Source: Thioploca sp. (lineage in GTDB: Bacteria; Pseudomonadota; Gammaproteobacteria; Beggiatoales; Beggiatoaceae). Taken from it: a stretch of DNA of 64,000 nucleotides. The stretch lies in NCBI GenBank assembly GCA_012032555.1, contig JAAUSR010000013.1, forward strand, positions 40,622 through 104,621. Direction: 5' to 3'. Below the pieces are notes generated by a model. The model was not told the DNA's origin, did not search any database, and saw only the letters and a list, made by a program, of their open reading frames with translations. This document shows positions 18,427 through 27,585 of this stretch, piece after piece. The first letter of the stretch is position 1. Every line of letters begins with the position of its first letter. A program made the translations under genes and the position numbers.

Positions 18427-18598
18427 CAGTTATTAGTCGTCAGTTATCAGTTATTAATAAGTACTTAGTACTAAATTATTATTTTAAATAAGGTAATTTT
18501 AAAAATTTTATTTTTAAACCCTATTAGGGTAATCCCTTAACGAGTAATAACTGATAACTGATAACTGACCACTGATAACTGATAACTGACTAAAGGAA
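18427..18598. repeat. Inverted array of ACTGATA-type heptad repeats
   Basis: The left arm (18427-18457) carries cagttattagtcgtcagtta followed by tcagttattaa. The right arm (about 18540-18590) carries the complement as tandem AACTGATAACTGATAACTGA runs. The arms are about 85 bases apart and can fold into a long imperfect stem between yceD and rpmF. A short piece of the same repeat is at 28786-28798. The spacer contains AGTACTTAGTACT, a small palindrome. It could affect expression of rpmF relative to yceD. Confidence 0.65.
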
Positions 18599-18603
18599 TT
18601 AAT

Positions 18604-18783
18604 ATGGCTGTACAACAAAATCGTAAAACATCTTCCAAACGGGATATGCGTCGTTCTCACGACGCTTTAACACCGCCCACTTTATCAATTGAACCGCTTA
18701 TAGGAGAAGTTCATCTTCGTCATCATATCAGCCCGAATGGTTATTACCGAGGGCGTAAAATTCTCACTACCAAGGATGAATAA
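18604..18783 (+). CDS. rpmF: 50S ribosomal protein L32
   Basis: A 59-residue basic protein starting [20 protein letters not shown], the standard start of bacterial L32, and ending [15 protein letters not shown]32 is a small, late-assembling protein of the large ribosomal subunit. No zinc-binding cysteines are present, as in other gammaproteobacterial L32. The Shine-Dalgarno AAAGGAA precedes the ATG by 7 bases. The position between yceD and plsX is as expected. The plsX start follows three bases after its stop. Confidence 0.95.
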   Translation: MAVQQNRKTSSKRDMRRSHDALTPPTLSIEPLIGEVHLRHHISPNGYYRGRKILTTKDE

Positions 18784-18786
18784 AAT

Positions 18787-19896
18787 TTGATACCGTGTAT
18801 TGCATTGGACGCGATGAGTGGTGATTATGGCCCACCGGTCGTTGTACCAGCGGCACTGCAAGTTTTATCAACTATAGAAAATGTGCACTTAATTTTAGTT
18901 GGTGATGAAAAACTCCTGACGCAAGCAGTAGGTCAACAACCGGCAAAAATAATACAACGTTTATCTATTTATCATGCTAATCAGCGCGTCGAAATGGATG
19001 AATTACCGGCGCATGCCTTACGTAATAAAAAAGATTCTTCCATGCGAGTAGCTATTAATTTGGTTAAGCAAGGCAAAGCCGAAGCATGTGTCAGTGCTGG
19101 TAATACCGGTGCATTGATGGCAACTGCTCGTTATGTCCTGAAGATGCTACCCGGTATCGATAGGCCTGCTATCATCACGGCTTTACCTAATATGTTAGGA
19201 ACCTGTACTCATGTGCTTGATCTCGGTGCTAATGTCGATGCCAGTCCAGAACATTTGTTCCAATTTGCAGTGATGGGAACGGTTCTAGCACAAGCGGTTG
19301 ATAATTTAGCTAATCCTCGAATTGGTTTATTGAATATTGGTCAAGAAGACATGAAAGGTAATGAACGGGTTAAAAAAGCTAATCAATTACTCGTTTCGAG
19401 TCCAATTAATTACATTGGCTTTGTGGAGGGAGATGATATTTATAAAGGCACTGTTGATGTCGTCGTCTGTGATGGCTTTGTCGGGAATGTTTCTCTTAAA
19501 ACCACGGAAGGTGTGGCTAAAATGATTAGCCATTATGTTAAACAAAGTTTTAATAAAAATTTATGGACTCGTTTTGCCGGTTTATTAGCTTTGCCGATCA
19601 TAAAAAATATCCGTCAAAAAATTGACCCGCGTCGCTATAATGGTGCAAGCTTGTTAGGGTTACGTGGTATTGTTATTAAAAGCCATGGTAGCGCCGATAT
19701 ATTATCATTTACTTATGCTATCAAAGAAGCCATTATTGAGGTACAAAAAAATGTACCGGCACAAATTAGTAATCAATTAGCAACTTTACTTACTGAAAAA
19801 AGAGAAGAAGTCATTGTTGAAATCGCTTCAACTCGACCAACACCTATGACTAATCAATTAACTGGATTGCTGAATGAAAAAAGGTGTGTCGGGTGA
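18787..19896 (+). CDS. plsX: Phosphate acyltransferase PlsX
   Basis: PlsX makes acyl-phosphate from acyl-ACP for phospholipid synthesis. The N-terminus [20 protein letters not shown] and the later [52 protein letters not shown] and SHGSADI are PlsX signatures. The start is a TTG three bases after the rpmF stop; the only in-frame ATG nearby (MSGDYG) would remove the first strand, so TTG is preferred. The C-terminal tail from about residue 330 contains two related stretches ([16 protein letters not shown] and [13 protein letters not shown]), a small duplication beyond the usual end. The stop overlaps the fabH start. Confidence 0.93.
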   Translation: MIPCIALDAMSGDYGPPVVVPAALQVLSTIENVHLILVGDEKLLTQAVGQQPAKIIQRLSIYHANQRVEMDELPAHALRNKKDSSMRVAINLVKQGKAEACVSAGNTGALMATARYVLKMLPGIDRPAIITALPNMLGTCTHVLDLGANVDASPEHLFQFAVMGTVLAQAVDNLANPRIGLLNIGQEDMKGNERVKKANQLLVSSPINYIGFVEGDDIYKGTVDVVVCDGFVGNVSLKTTEGVAKMISHYVKQSFNKNLWTRFAGLLALPIIKNIRQKIDPRRYNGASLLGLRGIVIKSHGSADILSFTYAIKEAIIEVQKNVPAQISNQLATLLTEKREEVIVEIASTRPTPMTNQLTGLLNEKRCVG

Positions 19897-20852
19897 ATTA
19901 TTCTTGTATTATCGGAACGGGAGGTTACCTTCCTGAACGGTGTGTTTCCAATAAAGAACTCGAACAATGGGTTAATACCAACGATCAATGGATTATTGAA
20001 AGAACGGGTATTCTTAATCGCCATTTAGCAGCAGAAGGTCAAGATTTGTGTGACTTGGCTGAAATAGCTGCACGTCGTGCTCTTGATACCGCCCGCTGTC
20101 AAGTTCAACAAATTGACTTAATTGTATTAGGTACCACTACACCCGATCGGGTTCATCCCAGCACGGCTTGTTTACTTCAAGCACGTTTAGGAAATCATGG
20201 TGCAATGGCATTTGATATCCAAGCCGTTTGTAGTGGGTTTATTTATGCTTTAAGTATAGCTGACCAATTTATCAAAACGGGGGTTATTCAAACAGCGCTA
20301 GTGGTTGGTGCTGATATTTACTCACGATTGGTTGATTGGACTGATCGAAATACGTGTATTTTATTTGGCGACGGTGCCGGCGCTGTCGTACTGGAAGCCC
20401 GTCAAGAACCAGGTATTTTGTCTTCACATTTACATGCTGATGGCGCTTACAAAGATGTATTAACCGTTTCTGGAACAGTTGCGCAAGGACGTCTCCAAGG
20501 TGATGGTTTTACTAAGATGCAAGGAAATGAAGTGTTTAAGTTCGCAGTCAAAGTACTCACTGAGGTTGTTGAAGAAGCCTTAGTCGCTAATCATTTGAAT
20601 ATAAACGATATTGATTGGTTAGTTCCTCACCAAGCGAATTTGCGTATTATTACCGCAACCGCAAAGAAATTAGGACTGCCAATGGAAAAAGTGGTTATTA
20701 CTTTAGCAGAACAAGGTAATACCTCTGCCGCTTCTATTCCATTAGCCTTAGATATTGCGATCCGTGATGGTCGAATTCAACGTGGTCATAAATTGCTACT
20801 AGAAGCAGTAGGAAGTGGATTTACTTGGGGTTCAATCTTGGTAAAATATTAA
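19893..20852 (+). CDS. fabH: Beta-ketoacyl-ACP synthase III
   Basis: FabH condenses acetyl-CoA with malonyl-ACP to start fatty-acid synthesis. The catalytic triad is visible: Cys in [13 protein letters not shown], His in [12 protein letters not shown] and Asn in [11 protein letters not shown]. The end [13 protein letters not shown] is canonical. I place the start at the GTG at 19893, giving [15 protein letters not shown] as in other FabH proteins; this GTGA overlaps the plsX stop by four bases, implying coupled translation. A GTG nine bases earlier is possible. Length is normal. Confidence 0.94.
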   Translation: MNYSCIIGTGGYLPERCVSNKELEQWVNTNDQWIIERTGILNRHLAAEGQDLCDLAEIAARRALDTARCQVQQIDLIVLGTTTPDRVHPSTACLLQARLGNHGAMAFDIQAVCSGFIYALSIADQFIKTGVIQTALVVGADIYSRLVDWTDRNTCILFGDGAGAVVLEARQEPGILSSHLHADGAYKDVLTVSGTVAQGRLQGDGFTKMQGNEVFKFAVKVLTEVVEEALVANHLNINDIDWLVPHQANLRIITATAKKLGLPMEKVVITLAEQGNTSAASIPLALDIAIRDGRIQRGHKLLLEAVGSGFTWGSILVKY

Positions 20853-20944
20853 CCTCATTAGCAGCCTATATTCATTGAAGGCCATTTTAGGTATATACTG
20901 AAAAATTTGTTAAAAGTTTGATGGTTATTTAATCTATTTAATCC

Positions 20945-21904
20945 ATGATGAAATACGCATTCGTTTTCCCAGGTCAAGGTTCACAATCCATCGGTATGTT
21001 GGCTGATTTAAATGCGAGCTACCCGGTGGTCAAACAAACTTTTGTAGAAGCTTCTGAATGGTTAGGTTATGATTTATGGAAATTAACGCAATTCGGTCCA
21101 GAAGCTGATTTAAATCAAACTGATAAAACACAACCGGCTTTATTAGCAGCGAGTGTGGCAGTATGGCGAGTTTGGCGAGAACAAGATGGGTTATTACCCA
21201 TTTTGATGGCCGGACATAGCTTTGGAGAATATAGTGCCTTAGTTTGTGCTGGTGCCTTAAAATTTAAGGATGCGGTTGGGCTTGCCCAAGATAGGGGTCG
21301 ATTTATGCAGGCAGCCGTGCTCACCGGTGAAGGTGCTATGGCTGCCTTAATTGGGCTATCAGAACAACAAGTAACCGAAATTTGTGCCCAAGTAGCTCAA
21401 GGTCAAATCGTTTCCCCAGTGAATTTCAATGCGCCTAGTCAAGTTGTAATTGCCGGACATACCCCAGCTATTAACCGGGCGATTGAACAAGCAAAGCGAA
21501 TCGGTGCTAAAAAAGCAGTCTTGTTGCCAGTAAGTGTTCCAGCACATTGTCAATTAATGAAGCCAGCCGCAGAAAAGATGGCTGAACGTTTAGCTCAAGT
21601 CGTGGTTACGACCCCTAATATACCCGTAATCCATAATGTAGATGTTACTGTTAAATCCAAACCTATTGATATCTGTCTCGCGTTGACTACCCAACTTCAC
21701 TCTCCAGTACGTTGGGTCGAAACCATTGAAACGATGGTAACGGAAGGTGTCAAAACGGTGTTTGAATGTGGACCTGGTAAAGTATTAACCGGATTGAATA
21801 AACGGATTGCTAACACCTTGACAACTTTGTCTATAGGAACTAGCCGTGGCTTAGAACAAGCCATGACTATGATAGAAGAAATAACGGTATGCACATCGAT
21901 CTAA
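20945..21904 (+). CDS. fabD: Malonyl CoA-ACP transacylase
   Basis: FabD loads malonyl groups onto ACP. The 319-residue protein starts MMKYAFVFPGQGSQSIGM and contains the nucleophile motif GHSFGEYSALVCAGAL and the partner His in LPVSVPAHCQLM. It also shows HNVDVTVKSKP and the C-terminal ECGPGKVLTGLNKRI. It lies 92 bases after fabH in the usual order and overlaps fabG by 16 bases. Confidence 0.94.
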   Translation: MMKYAFVFPGQGSQSIGMLADLNASYPVVKQTFVEASEWLGYDLWKLTQFGPEADLNQTDKTQPALLAASVAVWRVWREQDGLLPILMAGHSFGEYSALVCAGALKFKDAVGLAQDRGRFMQAAVLTGEGAMAALIGLSEQQVTEICAQVAQGQIVSPVNFNAPSQVVIAGHTPAINRAIEQAKRIGAKKAVLLPVSVPAHCQLMKPAAEKMAERLAQVVVTTPNIPVIHNVDVTVKSKPIDICLALTTQLHSPVRWVETIETMVTEGVKTVFECGPGKVLTGLNKRIANTLTTLSIGTSRGLEQAMTMIEEITVCTSI

Positions 21905-22632
21905 CTAACGAAGTTGCTCTGGTTACCGGTGCGAGTCGCGGTATTGGTCAGGCAATTACCTCTGCACTTGGACAAGCTGGTGCTAAAATTATTGGCACAG
22001 CAACCACACCAGCGGGTGCAGAAAAAATTACGCAAACTTTACAAGAACAAAATATCGCTGGAAAAGGTCAAGTACTGGATATTACTGAATCTGAATCAAT
22101 TGATACTTTAATTAGCAGTTTAAAGGAGGAAATGCCGACTATTTTAGTGAATAATGCGGCAATTACCCGTGATAATCTATTAATGCGTCTGCCTGAAGTA
22201 GATTGGGAAAAAGTAATCCAAGCGAACTTAACGACGGTTTATCGTTTATCTAAAGCTTGTCTTCGTGCTATGATGAAAGCTCGACAAGGACGTATTATAA
22301 CGATAACCAGTGTAGTCGGTTTGACCGGAAATGCTGGACAAACAAACTATGCAGCTGCTAAAGCGGGTGTCATTGCTTTCAGCAAATCCTTAGCGAGAGA
22401 AGTGGGTAGCCGTGGTATTACCGTTAATACCATTGCCCCCGGTTTTATTGACACCGATATGACTCGTGATTTACCCGAAGCACATCGTGCTACCTTATTA
22501 CAACAAATTCCACTTAATCGGGTTGGAGAAGCGAAGGAAGTGGCTTGGGCGGTAGTATTTTTAGCCTCTAAGGCAGCCGCTTACATTACAGGAGAAACGT
22601 TACATGTCAATGGCGGAATGTATATGCCATGA
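21889..22632 (+). CDS. fabG: 3-oxoacyl-ACP reductase
   Basis: FabG reduces beta-ketoacyl-ACP with NADPH. The Rossmann motif TGASRGIGQ is at the N-terminus, LVNNAAITRDNLLMR holds the conserved Asn, and the catalytic Ser and Tyr-Lys are in TITSVVGLTG and NYAAAKAGVI. The C-terminus YITGETLHVNGGMYMP is typical. It overlaps the end of fabD by 16 bases, so the two are likely translated from one message. Confidence 0.95.
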   Translation: MHIDLTNEVALVTGASRGIGQAITSALGQAGAKIIGTATTPAGAEKITQTLQEQNIAGKGQVLDITESESIDTLISSLKEEMPTILVNNAAITRDNLLMRLPEVDWEKVIQANLTTVYRLSKACLRAMMKARQGRIITITSVVGLTGNAGQTNYAAAKAGVIAFSKSLAREVGSRGITVNTIAPGFIDTDMTRDLPEAHRATLLQQIPLNRVGEAKEVAWAVVFLASKAAAYITGETLHVNGGMYMP

Positions 22633-22658
22633 ACATAAAACGTTTAACCTTTGAAGAA

Positions 22659-22704
22659 AAAGTTGTTTACATCAGAATAGCAACAACTTTGTTCAGGATT
22701 TTTT
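22659..22704 (+). terminator. Stem-loop between fabG and acpP
   Basis: AAAGTTGTT (22659-22667) and AACAACTTT (22682-22690) form a 9-bp stem with a 14-base loop; a run of six T follows at 22699-22704, eight bases after the stem. It could be a partial terminator or processing site, and would fit separate high expression of acpP. The T-run is not directly adjacent, so confidence is moderate. Confidence 0.4.
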
Positions 22705-22920
22705 AATGTAACTTATTTCATCGGATTGTCTGTTCAATTAATCAAATCCAGATTAGCTAATTTGACAGTGAATGCTCTGGAGATAAATCAGTAGAATACT
22801 TGTTTAAATGATAATTGAACGACAATTAGGGGAATATTTTTTTAAGGAAGGATTGACTTTGTTAACCCATTTAATTAACAGCACTTGCTATTTTTCACTT
22901 TGGAGAGAGGCAAACTTGTT

Positions 22921-23160
22921 ATGAGTAGTAGCGTCGAGGAACGTGTCAAGAAAATTGTAGTTGAGCAGCTTGGCGTCAAGGAGGAAGAAGTCAGTAATGA
23001 GTCCTCTTTTGTCGATGATTTAGGTGCGGATTCTCTTGATACAGTCGAGTTAGTGATGGCACTTGAAGAAGAATTTCAATGTGAAATTCCAGATGAAGAG
23101 GCGGAAAAAATTACCACCGTACAACAAGCCATCGATTATATTACTAATTATTCACAATAA
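22921..23160 (+). CDS. acpP: Acyl carrier protein
   Basis: This small acidic carrier of fatty-acid intermediates has 79 residues. The phosphopantetheine Ser is in [18 protein letters not shown]. The start at 22921 ([19 protein letters not shown]) gives the standard length and has GGAGAGAGG upstream; an in-frame ATG at 22885 would add 12 residues not seen in the family. It stands 288 bases after fabG and about 80 before fabF. Its substrates would also be used by the OlsB-like enzyme and PlsX. Confidence 0.96.
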   Translation: MSSSVEERVKKIVVEQLGVKEEEVSNESSFVDDLGADSLDTVELVMALEEEFQCEIPDEEAEKITTVQQAIDYITNYSQ

Positions 23161-23242
23161 CCCATAAATAAAGGCACTTTGTGATAAGGTGTAATGAATT
23201 GCAAACAACGTTAGCCTTTTCTCTAAGGTATTTATAACAGTG

Positions 23243-24484
23243 ATGAAAAGACGAGTTGTCATTACCGGCTTGGGTGCACTCTCTCCAGTCGGTTTAACGG
23301 CTTTTGAAAGTTGGCAAGCTGTATTAGCTGGTAAAAGCGGGATTGCCCACATTACTGAATTTGATGTTAGCAGTTTTTCTAGCCAAATGGGTGGACAAGT
23401 GAAAGGATTTGATGTCACTCAATATATCTCCCCCAAGGAAGCTAAAAAAATGGACCCGTTTATCCACTATGGTATGGCTGCAGGTATTCAAGCCATTGAA
23501 GATGCTGGTTTAGAAATTACCGACGCGAATGCTGAAAGGATAGGCGTTGCTATTGGTTCGGGAATTGGTGGGCTCTCGGGTATTCAGAAAGGTCATTTAA
23601 CTTATCTCCAAGGTGGAGCAAGAAAGATTTCGCCATTTTTTGTCCCCGGTAACATTACTAATATGATTGCCGGTAATTTATCGATTAAATATGGTATTAA
23701 AGGTCCCAATTATGCCATTGTGACCGCCTGTGCAACCGGAACGCATAATATTGGTGATGCAGCTCGATTAATTCAATATGGAGAAGTCGATGTGATGATT
23801 GCTGGTGGTGCCGAAATGGCCACTTCTCCAATGGGAATTGGCGGATTTGCTGCCGCGCGCGCTTTATCGACTCGCAATGATTCACCGCAGTTAGCTAGTC
23901 GTCCTTGGGATAGAGATCGAGATGGGTTTGTTCTGAGTGATGGAGCGGGTGTGGTGGTATTAGAAGAATATGAGCTAGCTAAGCAACGCGGGGCTCGTAT
24001 TTATGCTGAACTAATTGGCTATGGAATGAGTGGCGATGCTTACCATATGACCTCACCACCAGAAGATGGTAGTGGTGCACGGCGTTGTATGTTAAATGCT
24101 TTACGAGATGCTCACCTTAATCCAGAACAAGTCAACTATATCAATGCTCATGGTACTTCTACCCCAGCCGGTGATAAAATTGAAACCCTAGTAATTAAAC
24201 AAGTATTTGGCGAACATATTAAACGTTTAGCGGTAAGTTCGACCAAATCTATGACGGGTCATTTATTAGGAGCAGCTGGTGGATTAGAAGCGATATTTAG
24301 TGTATTAAGTATTCGTGACCAAGTTGTTCCCCCCACGATTAACTTATTTAATCTTGACCCTGAATGTGAAGGTTTAGATTATGTTCCTCATCAAGCAAAA
24401 GCGATAAATATTGAGGTCGTATTATCTAATTCATTTGGCTTTGGAGGAACTAATGGTATCTTAGTTTTCAAGCGATTAGAATAA
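23243..24484 (+). CDS. fabF: Beta-ketoacyl-ACP synthase II
   Basis: FabF elongates acyl-ACP with malonyl-ACP. The Cys-His-His site can be read directly: Cys in [16 protein letters not shown], His in [13 protein letters not shown] and His in [15 protein letters not shown]. The end [19 protein letters not shown] is canonical. The start ATG at 23243 ([11 protein letters not shown]) matches the family; a GTG immediately before it is also possible. The length of 413 residues is standard. mltG follows after 269 bases with no pabC between them, unlike many gammaproteobacteria. Confidence 0.95.
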   Translation: MKRRVVITGLGALSPVGLTAFESWQAVLAGKSGIAHITEFDVSSFSSQMGGQVKGFDVTQYISPKEAKKMDPFIHYGMAAGIQAIEDAGLEITDANAERIGVAIGSGIGGLSGIQKGHLTYLQGGARKISPFFVPGNITNMIAGNLSIKYGIKGPNYAIVTACATGTHNIGDAARLIQYGEVDVMIAGGAEMATSPMGIGGFAAARALSTRNDSPQLASRPWDRDRDGFVLSDGAGVVVLEEYELAKQRGARIYAELIGYGMSGDAYHMTSPPEDGSGARRCMLNALRDAHLNPEQVNYINAHGTSTPAGDKIETLVIKQVFGEHIKRLAVSSTKSMTGHLLGAAGGLEAIFSVLSIRDQVVPPTINLFNLDPECEGLDYVPHQAKAINIEVVLSNSFGFGGTNGILVFKRLE

Positions 24485-24564
24485 AGCGAATTTAACTTTA
24501 TTAACAATGCGAATTAAGAAGATCAAATCCCTTGTTATCAATCAATAACTCAATAACTCAATCG

Positions 24565-24595
24565 GTAGGTTGGGTAGAGCGAAGCGAAACCCAAC
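24565..24595. repeat. Short palindromic dispersed repeat (GTAGGTTGGGT family)
   Basis: GTTGGGT (24569-24575) pairs with ACCCAAC (24589-24595) around a loop reading agagcgaagcgaa. Similar units are at 9264-9288 (minus orientation), 56827-56857 and 56881-56908. It lies in the gap between fabF and mltG. Confidence 0.65.
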
Positions 24596-24753
24596 AAACT
24601 TACTTAATTGGTAAGGTGTGTAGTATAACCGATAAAACCTCGGTGTTAGGAGAGGAGAAAGTTGCTAATAGACTGTTGGTTATTTTCTTAATAAAATAAG
24701 GCTAATCAATCAAGAAGAGCATGACTCTCTTAAAAACTAGTAATTATGTATGA

Positions 24754-25821
24754 ATGTTTAGAATTCTATTTCTCTTGTTATTATTATTTATGGCAATAGC
24801 TGGTGGTGGTGGATATTGGCTTTATAAATATCGCCTCACTGCCCCATTGCCTATCTTTAATGAAATTCACTATACCGTTGAATCTAACGTGACTTTATCA
24901 GAAGTTGCCAGAGATTTAATGGAGAAGGATTTATTAGATTATCCTACCGCTTTGGCTTGGGTTAATTTAGCTCGCTTTCAAAAAAGGGCACATCTTATCA
25001 AAGCGGGTGAATATCGCGTTCCGGTTGGAACCACGCCACAACAACTGCTAGATATTATGATTAGCGGTAAAACCATACAATATACTTTAACTATTCCGGA
25101 AGGTTGGAATTTTTACCAACTGATGACTGCAGTACGTGCCCACCCACATTTGATCCAAACACTCAATGGAGTCAATAGTGATAATGCTATTATGGAAAAA
25201 TTGGGTTGGCCGAAACAACATCCGGAAGGGCGTTTTTATCCCGATACTTATCTTTTTCCAACCAAAACAACCGATGTTGAATTTTTGCAACGAGCCTATA
25301 AAGTGATGCAGGCTAAGTTAAAATCCGCCTGGGAACGACGCAATCGGGATTTACCCCTGAAAAGTCCAGATGAAGCTTTAGTATTAGCCTCTCTTATTGA
25401 GAAAGAGACGGCTGTTGCGGAAGAACGTCCACTTATCGCGGGGGTATTTATACGTCGCTTAAAAAAAAACATGTTATTACAGACTGACCCAACGGTAATT
25501 TACGCTTTAGGTAAAACCTTTGATGGTAATATTCGTAAACAAGATTTAAAAACAGATAGTCCCTATAATACCTATATTAACAAAGGATTACCGCCTACCC
25601 CCATCGCTATGCCGGGCAAACCCGCTCTCGAAGCGGCTGTTAACCCTAAGCCAGGAAATACACTATTCTTTGTAGCCAAAGGAGATGGTAGTCATTATTT
25701 CTCTAAAACCTATGAAGAACATGAATGTGCGGTAATTGAATATCAATTGAAGGCTAAATCTTCTAACCGTTATCATAGTCAGTGTAAGATATACCCAAAC
25801 TGTGTAGCTTGTCGTAGTTAA
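24754..25821 (+). CDS. mltG: Endolytic murein transglycosylase MltG (YceG-like)
   Basis: MltG cuts nascent glycan strands of peptidoglycan next to the inner membrane. Residues 1-25 form a single membrane helix (MFRILFLLLLLFMAIAGGGG). A LysM-like segment (HYTVESNVTLSEVARDLM) and the YceG domain follow, with TIPEGWNFYQL, YPDTYLFPTKT and the catalytic Glu region LASLIEKETAVAEERPLIAG, then LQTDPTVIYALG and SPYNTYINKGLPPTPIAMPG. The last 25 residues, including a Cys-rich CKIYPNCVACRS, go beyond the usual end. The start is the ATG right after a short T-rich leader. Position after fabF is conserved. Confidence 0.93.
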   Translation: MFRILFLLLLLFMAIAGGGGYWLYKYRLTAPLPIFNEIHYTVESNVTLSEVARDLMEKDLLDYPTALAWVNLARFQKRAHLIKAGEYRVPVGTTPQQLLDIMISGKTIQYTLTIPEGWNFYQLMTAVRAHPHLIQTLNGVNSDNAIMEKLGWPKQHPEGRFYPDTYLFPTKTTDVEFLQRAYKVMQAKLKSAWERRNRDLPLKSPDEALVLASLIEKETAVAEERPLIAGVFIRRLKKNMLLQTDPTVIYALGKTFDGNIRKQDLKTDSPYNTYINKGLPPTPIAMPGKPALEAAVNPKPGNTLFFVAKGDGSHYFSKTYEEHECAVIEYQLKAKSSNRYHSQCKIYPNCVACRS

Positions 25822-25911
25822 CCGCAGTATTTTTTCTGCCATTCCAATCATGGCGCAACGACAACTACCAGCGAGAAAATAAATAAGGTGCCACGGTAAC
25901 CCAAACTAGAA

Positions 25912-26238
25912 TTAATAAACTTTCTTAAGTCGCTTACTGAGCAATTCTGCTTGCTTATAAATTGGTCCAGCTACGATAAATACGACCATTTTATCAGGTA
26001 AACAGGCAATAACACCTTTATAATCGCCTTGATAACCAATGGTTTCTTGATTACCGGTTGAAGGACTTATAATAAATTCCATCGCTTGCATCGTTTGTTT
26101 CGCTCTTTGAACGCATTGTTTCTGACTACCTTCATACTCACTCCATTGGTAATCAATAAAAGGGGGCTTAGCTTGAACACGACTCATCATTGATAGCGTG
26201 ATAACAACAGTAGTAATCAATATCTTTACAACCCGCAT
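25912..26238 (-). CDS. Small secreted protein of unknown function
   Basis: The 108-residue protein has a signal peptide (MRVVKILITTVVITLSMMSRVQA) and a mature part of about 85 residues. Two Cys (KQCVQRA and IACLPDK) could form a disulphide. No family was recognised. It is 32 bases downstream of another secreted protein on the same strand, so the two may share a transcript. Confidence 0.55.
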   Translation of the reverse strand: MRVVKILITTVVITLSMMSRVQAKPPFIDYQWSEYEGSQKQCVQRAKQTMQAMEFIISPSTGNQETIGYQGDYKGVIACLPDKMVVFIVAGPIYKQAELLSKRLKKVY

Positions 26239-26270
26239 AAAATTTTCCTTGATAGATAAAAAATGAGTTA

Positions 26271-26864
26271 TTAGTCAGGATGATTCCAATCCAATCGGCT
26301 TTGGTAAACAGTATAAAGTAAATCTTTTAACGATTCCAAATATTGATTATTATAATAAATAATGCAGTTATGATAAATCATGGGTGCTACTAACTCGACT
26401 CCGAAAGTCGCTTTTTCCCATAAACAAATCTGTTCTCTTAGTCGTTCCCATTTATGGTTAAGTTGATTAAGTTGCAACCATTGTTCATGATTATTACCAA
26501 AGATTTGCTGTATTTCTGTTAACAACTGGTTAAGTTGTTGGGTTGAATACTGTGCTTGACGTTGCGAACACTGATTCATGTTAGGTTGACTGACTGCTGC
26601 CGCTAGACAGTCAATTTCTTGATGGTCATTATTCCAAAATCCACTACGGTTCTTATTGTTGAAATCCCAAGGATCATAAAGCGGTTTAACATCGAGAACA
26701 TCATCGGGTATTTTACGGTTGGGTAAAAAAACCGGGATATTAGCATAACTGAAATGAGAAATGAGTGAAATTAGCGGGATTAATATTAATAATTTTAAAC
26801 ATTTCATCATATTGTATGATCTCCTCTCTGGGTGAGATAACAACTTAATAACAAAAATAAACAC
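26271..26864 (-). CDS. Secreted LprI/DUF1311-like protein
   Basis: The mature part shows DCLAAAVSQPNMNQCSQRQAQ followed by LNQLLTEIQQIF, LREQICLWEKATFG and YHNCIIYYNNQYLESLKDLL. The spacing of Cys, the MNQC core and the LN-x(3)-Y-like helix match the DUF1311 family, which includes the lysozyme-inhibitor-like LprI. The signal peptide is best read from the Met-Met at residues 19-20 (MMKCLKLLILIPLISLISH), so the real start is probably 26810 or 26807. Its target is unknown. It is followed by another small secreted protein. Confidence 0.6.
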   Translation of the reverse strand: MFIFVIKLLSHPERRSYNMMKCLKLLILIPLISLISHFSYANIPVFLPNRKIPDDVLDVKPLYDPWDFNNKNRSGFWNNDHQEIDCLAAAVSQPNMNQCSQRQAQYSTQQLNQLLTEIQQIFGNNHEQWLQLNQLNHKWERLREQICLWEKATFGVELVAPMIYHNCIIYYNNQYLESLKDLLYTVYQSRLDWNHPD

Positions 26865-26934
26865 TAATCTAACACAAGATTAAAGGATTGAGTTTTAAAA
26901 AGTTGAAAGAAATCAGTAACAATCGTAGTATTTA

Positions 26935-27585
26935 TTACTGCATTTGTTTTTCTATAAAAGCAACTATCTCATTTAAAGCACGAGCGACCACTTGGTTAGC
27001 CGCTAATACACCCCCTTCGGCATCTTCACTGGGTGTATTTTCCTTGATTTCCAATAATCCGGTAGCAATGACCTGACGTGCTACCATATCGAGTAGTTGA
27101 ACTCTGAGGATCAAGCGTATCTGGCTGGGTTCAGTTAAAAACTCTTGTTGAAACCGCACAATTTCGGTATCGAGACGCCATTCACCAGCGACTGGCGAAG
27201 TAGAAGCGGAGAGTACGGCGCTAAACAAACCACTCGCTTCTAAGCGACTCACTAAGAGTGGTAACAACATCCGTGCAGGGGTATCAACCCATTGACTTTG
27301 AGTATAATATTCTAATACATAAGGTGTACGAATATAAACCAGTCCGGGGGTATCGAATCCCGGTGCTGCTTGTGGAACAGCAACTAATAGGGTTTTGCCA
27401 TGACGTGGTGGTGATGACAAGGTGGGTAAAGGGATATCTAATAAGTAAGTTCGTGGTATGTTTGAATCCGCTGCGGAAATAACACTACATCCGGTGATCC
27501 AGAGTAAAATTCCAACACTAACCGCCTGAGATAAATTTTTCACGTTCTCATTCACCTGGACCAGGAACCGGCTTAGATTTACCAA
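26935..27585 (-). CDS. ABC-type transport auxiliary lipoprotein (PqiC/YmbA-like)
   Basis: A lipobox-like LLWITGC at about residues 27-33 marks an outer- or inner-membrane lipoprotein. The body (TYLLDIPLP, VAVPQAAPGFDTPGLVYIRT, EYYTQSQWVDTPARMLLPLL, LRVQLLDMVARQVIATG) matches the auxiliary lipoproteins that accompany MCE-type lipid transporters. Its start overlaps the MCE gene by 38 bases. Such proteins bridge the MCE ring to the outer membrane. The ATPase and permease that normally precede them are not here. Confidence 0.78.
   Translation of the reverse strand: MVNLSRFLVQVNENVKNLSQAVSVGILLWITGCSVISAADSNIPRTYLLDIPLPTLSSPPRHGKTLLVAVPQAAPGFDTPGLVYIRTPYVLEYYTQSQWVDTPARMLLPLLVSRLEASGLFSAVLSASTSPVAGEWRLDTEIVRFQQEFLTEPSQIRLILRVQLLDMVARQVIATGLLEIKENTPSEDAEGGVLAANQVVARALNEIVAFIEKQMQ

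Noticed and set aside
18427..18598. Possible CRISPR array (tandem ACTGATA units)
   Set aside because: The units are seven bases with no unique spacers, arranged as an inverted pair, and no cas genes are present.
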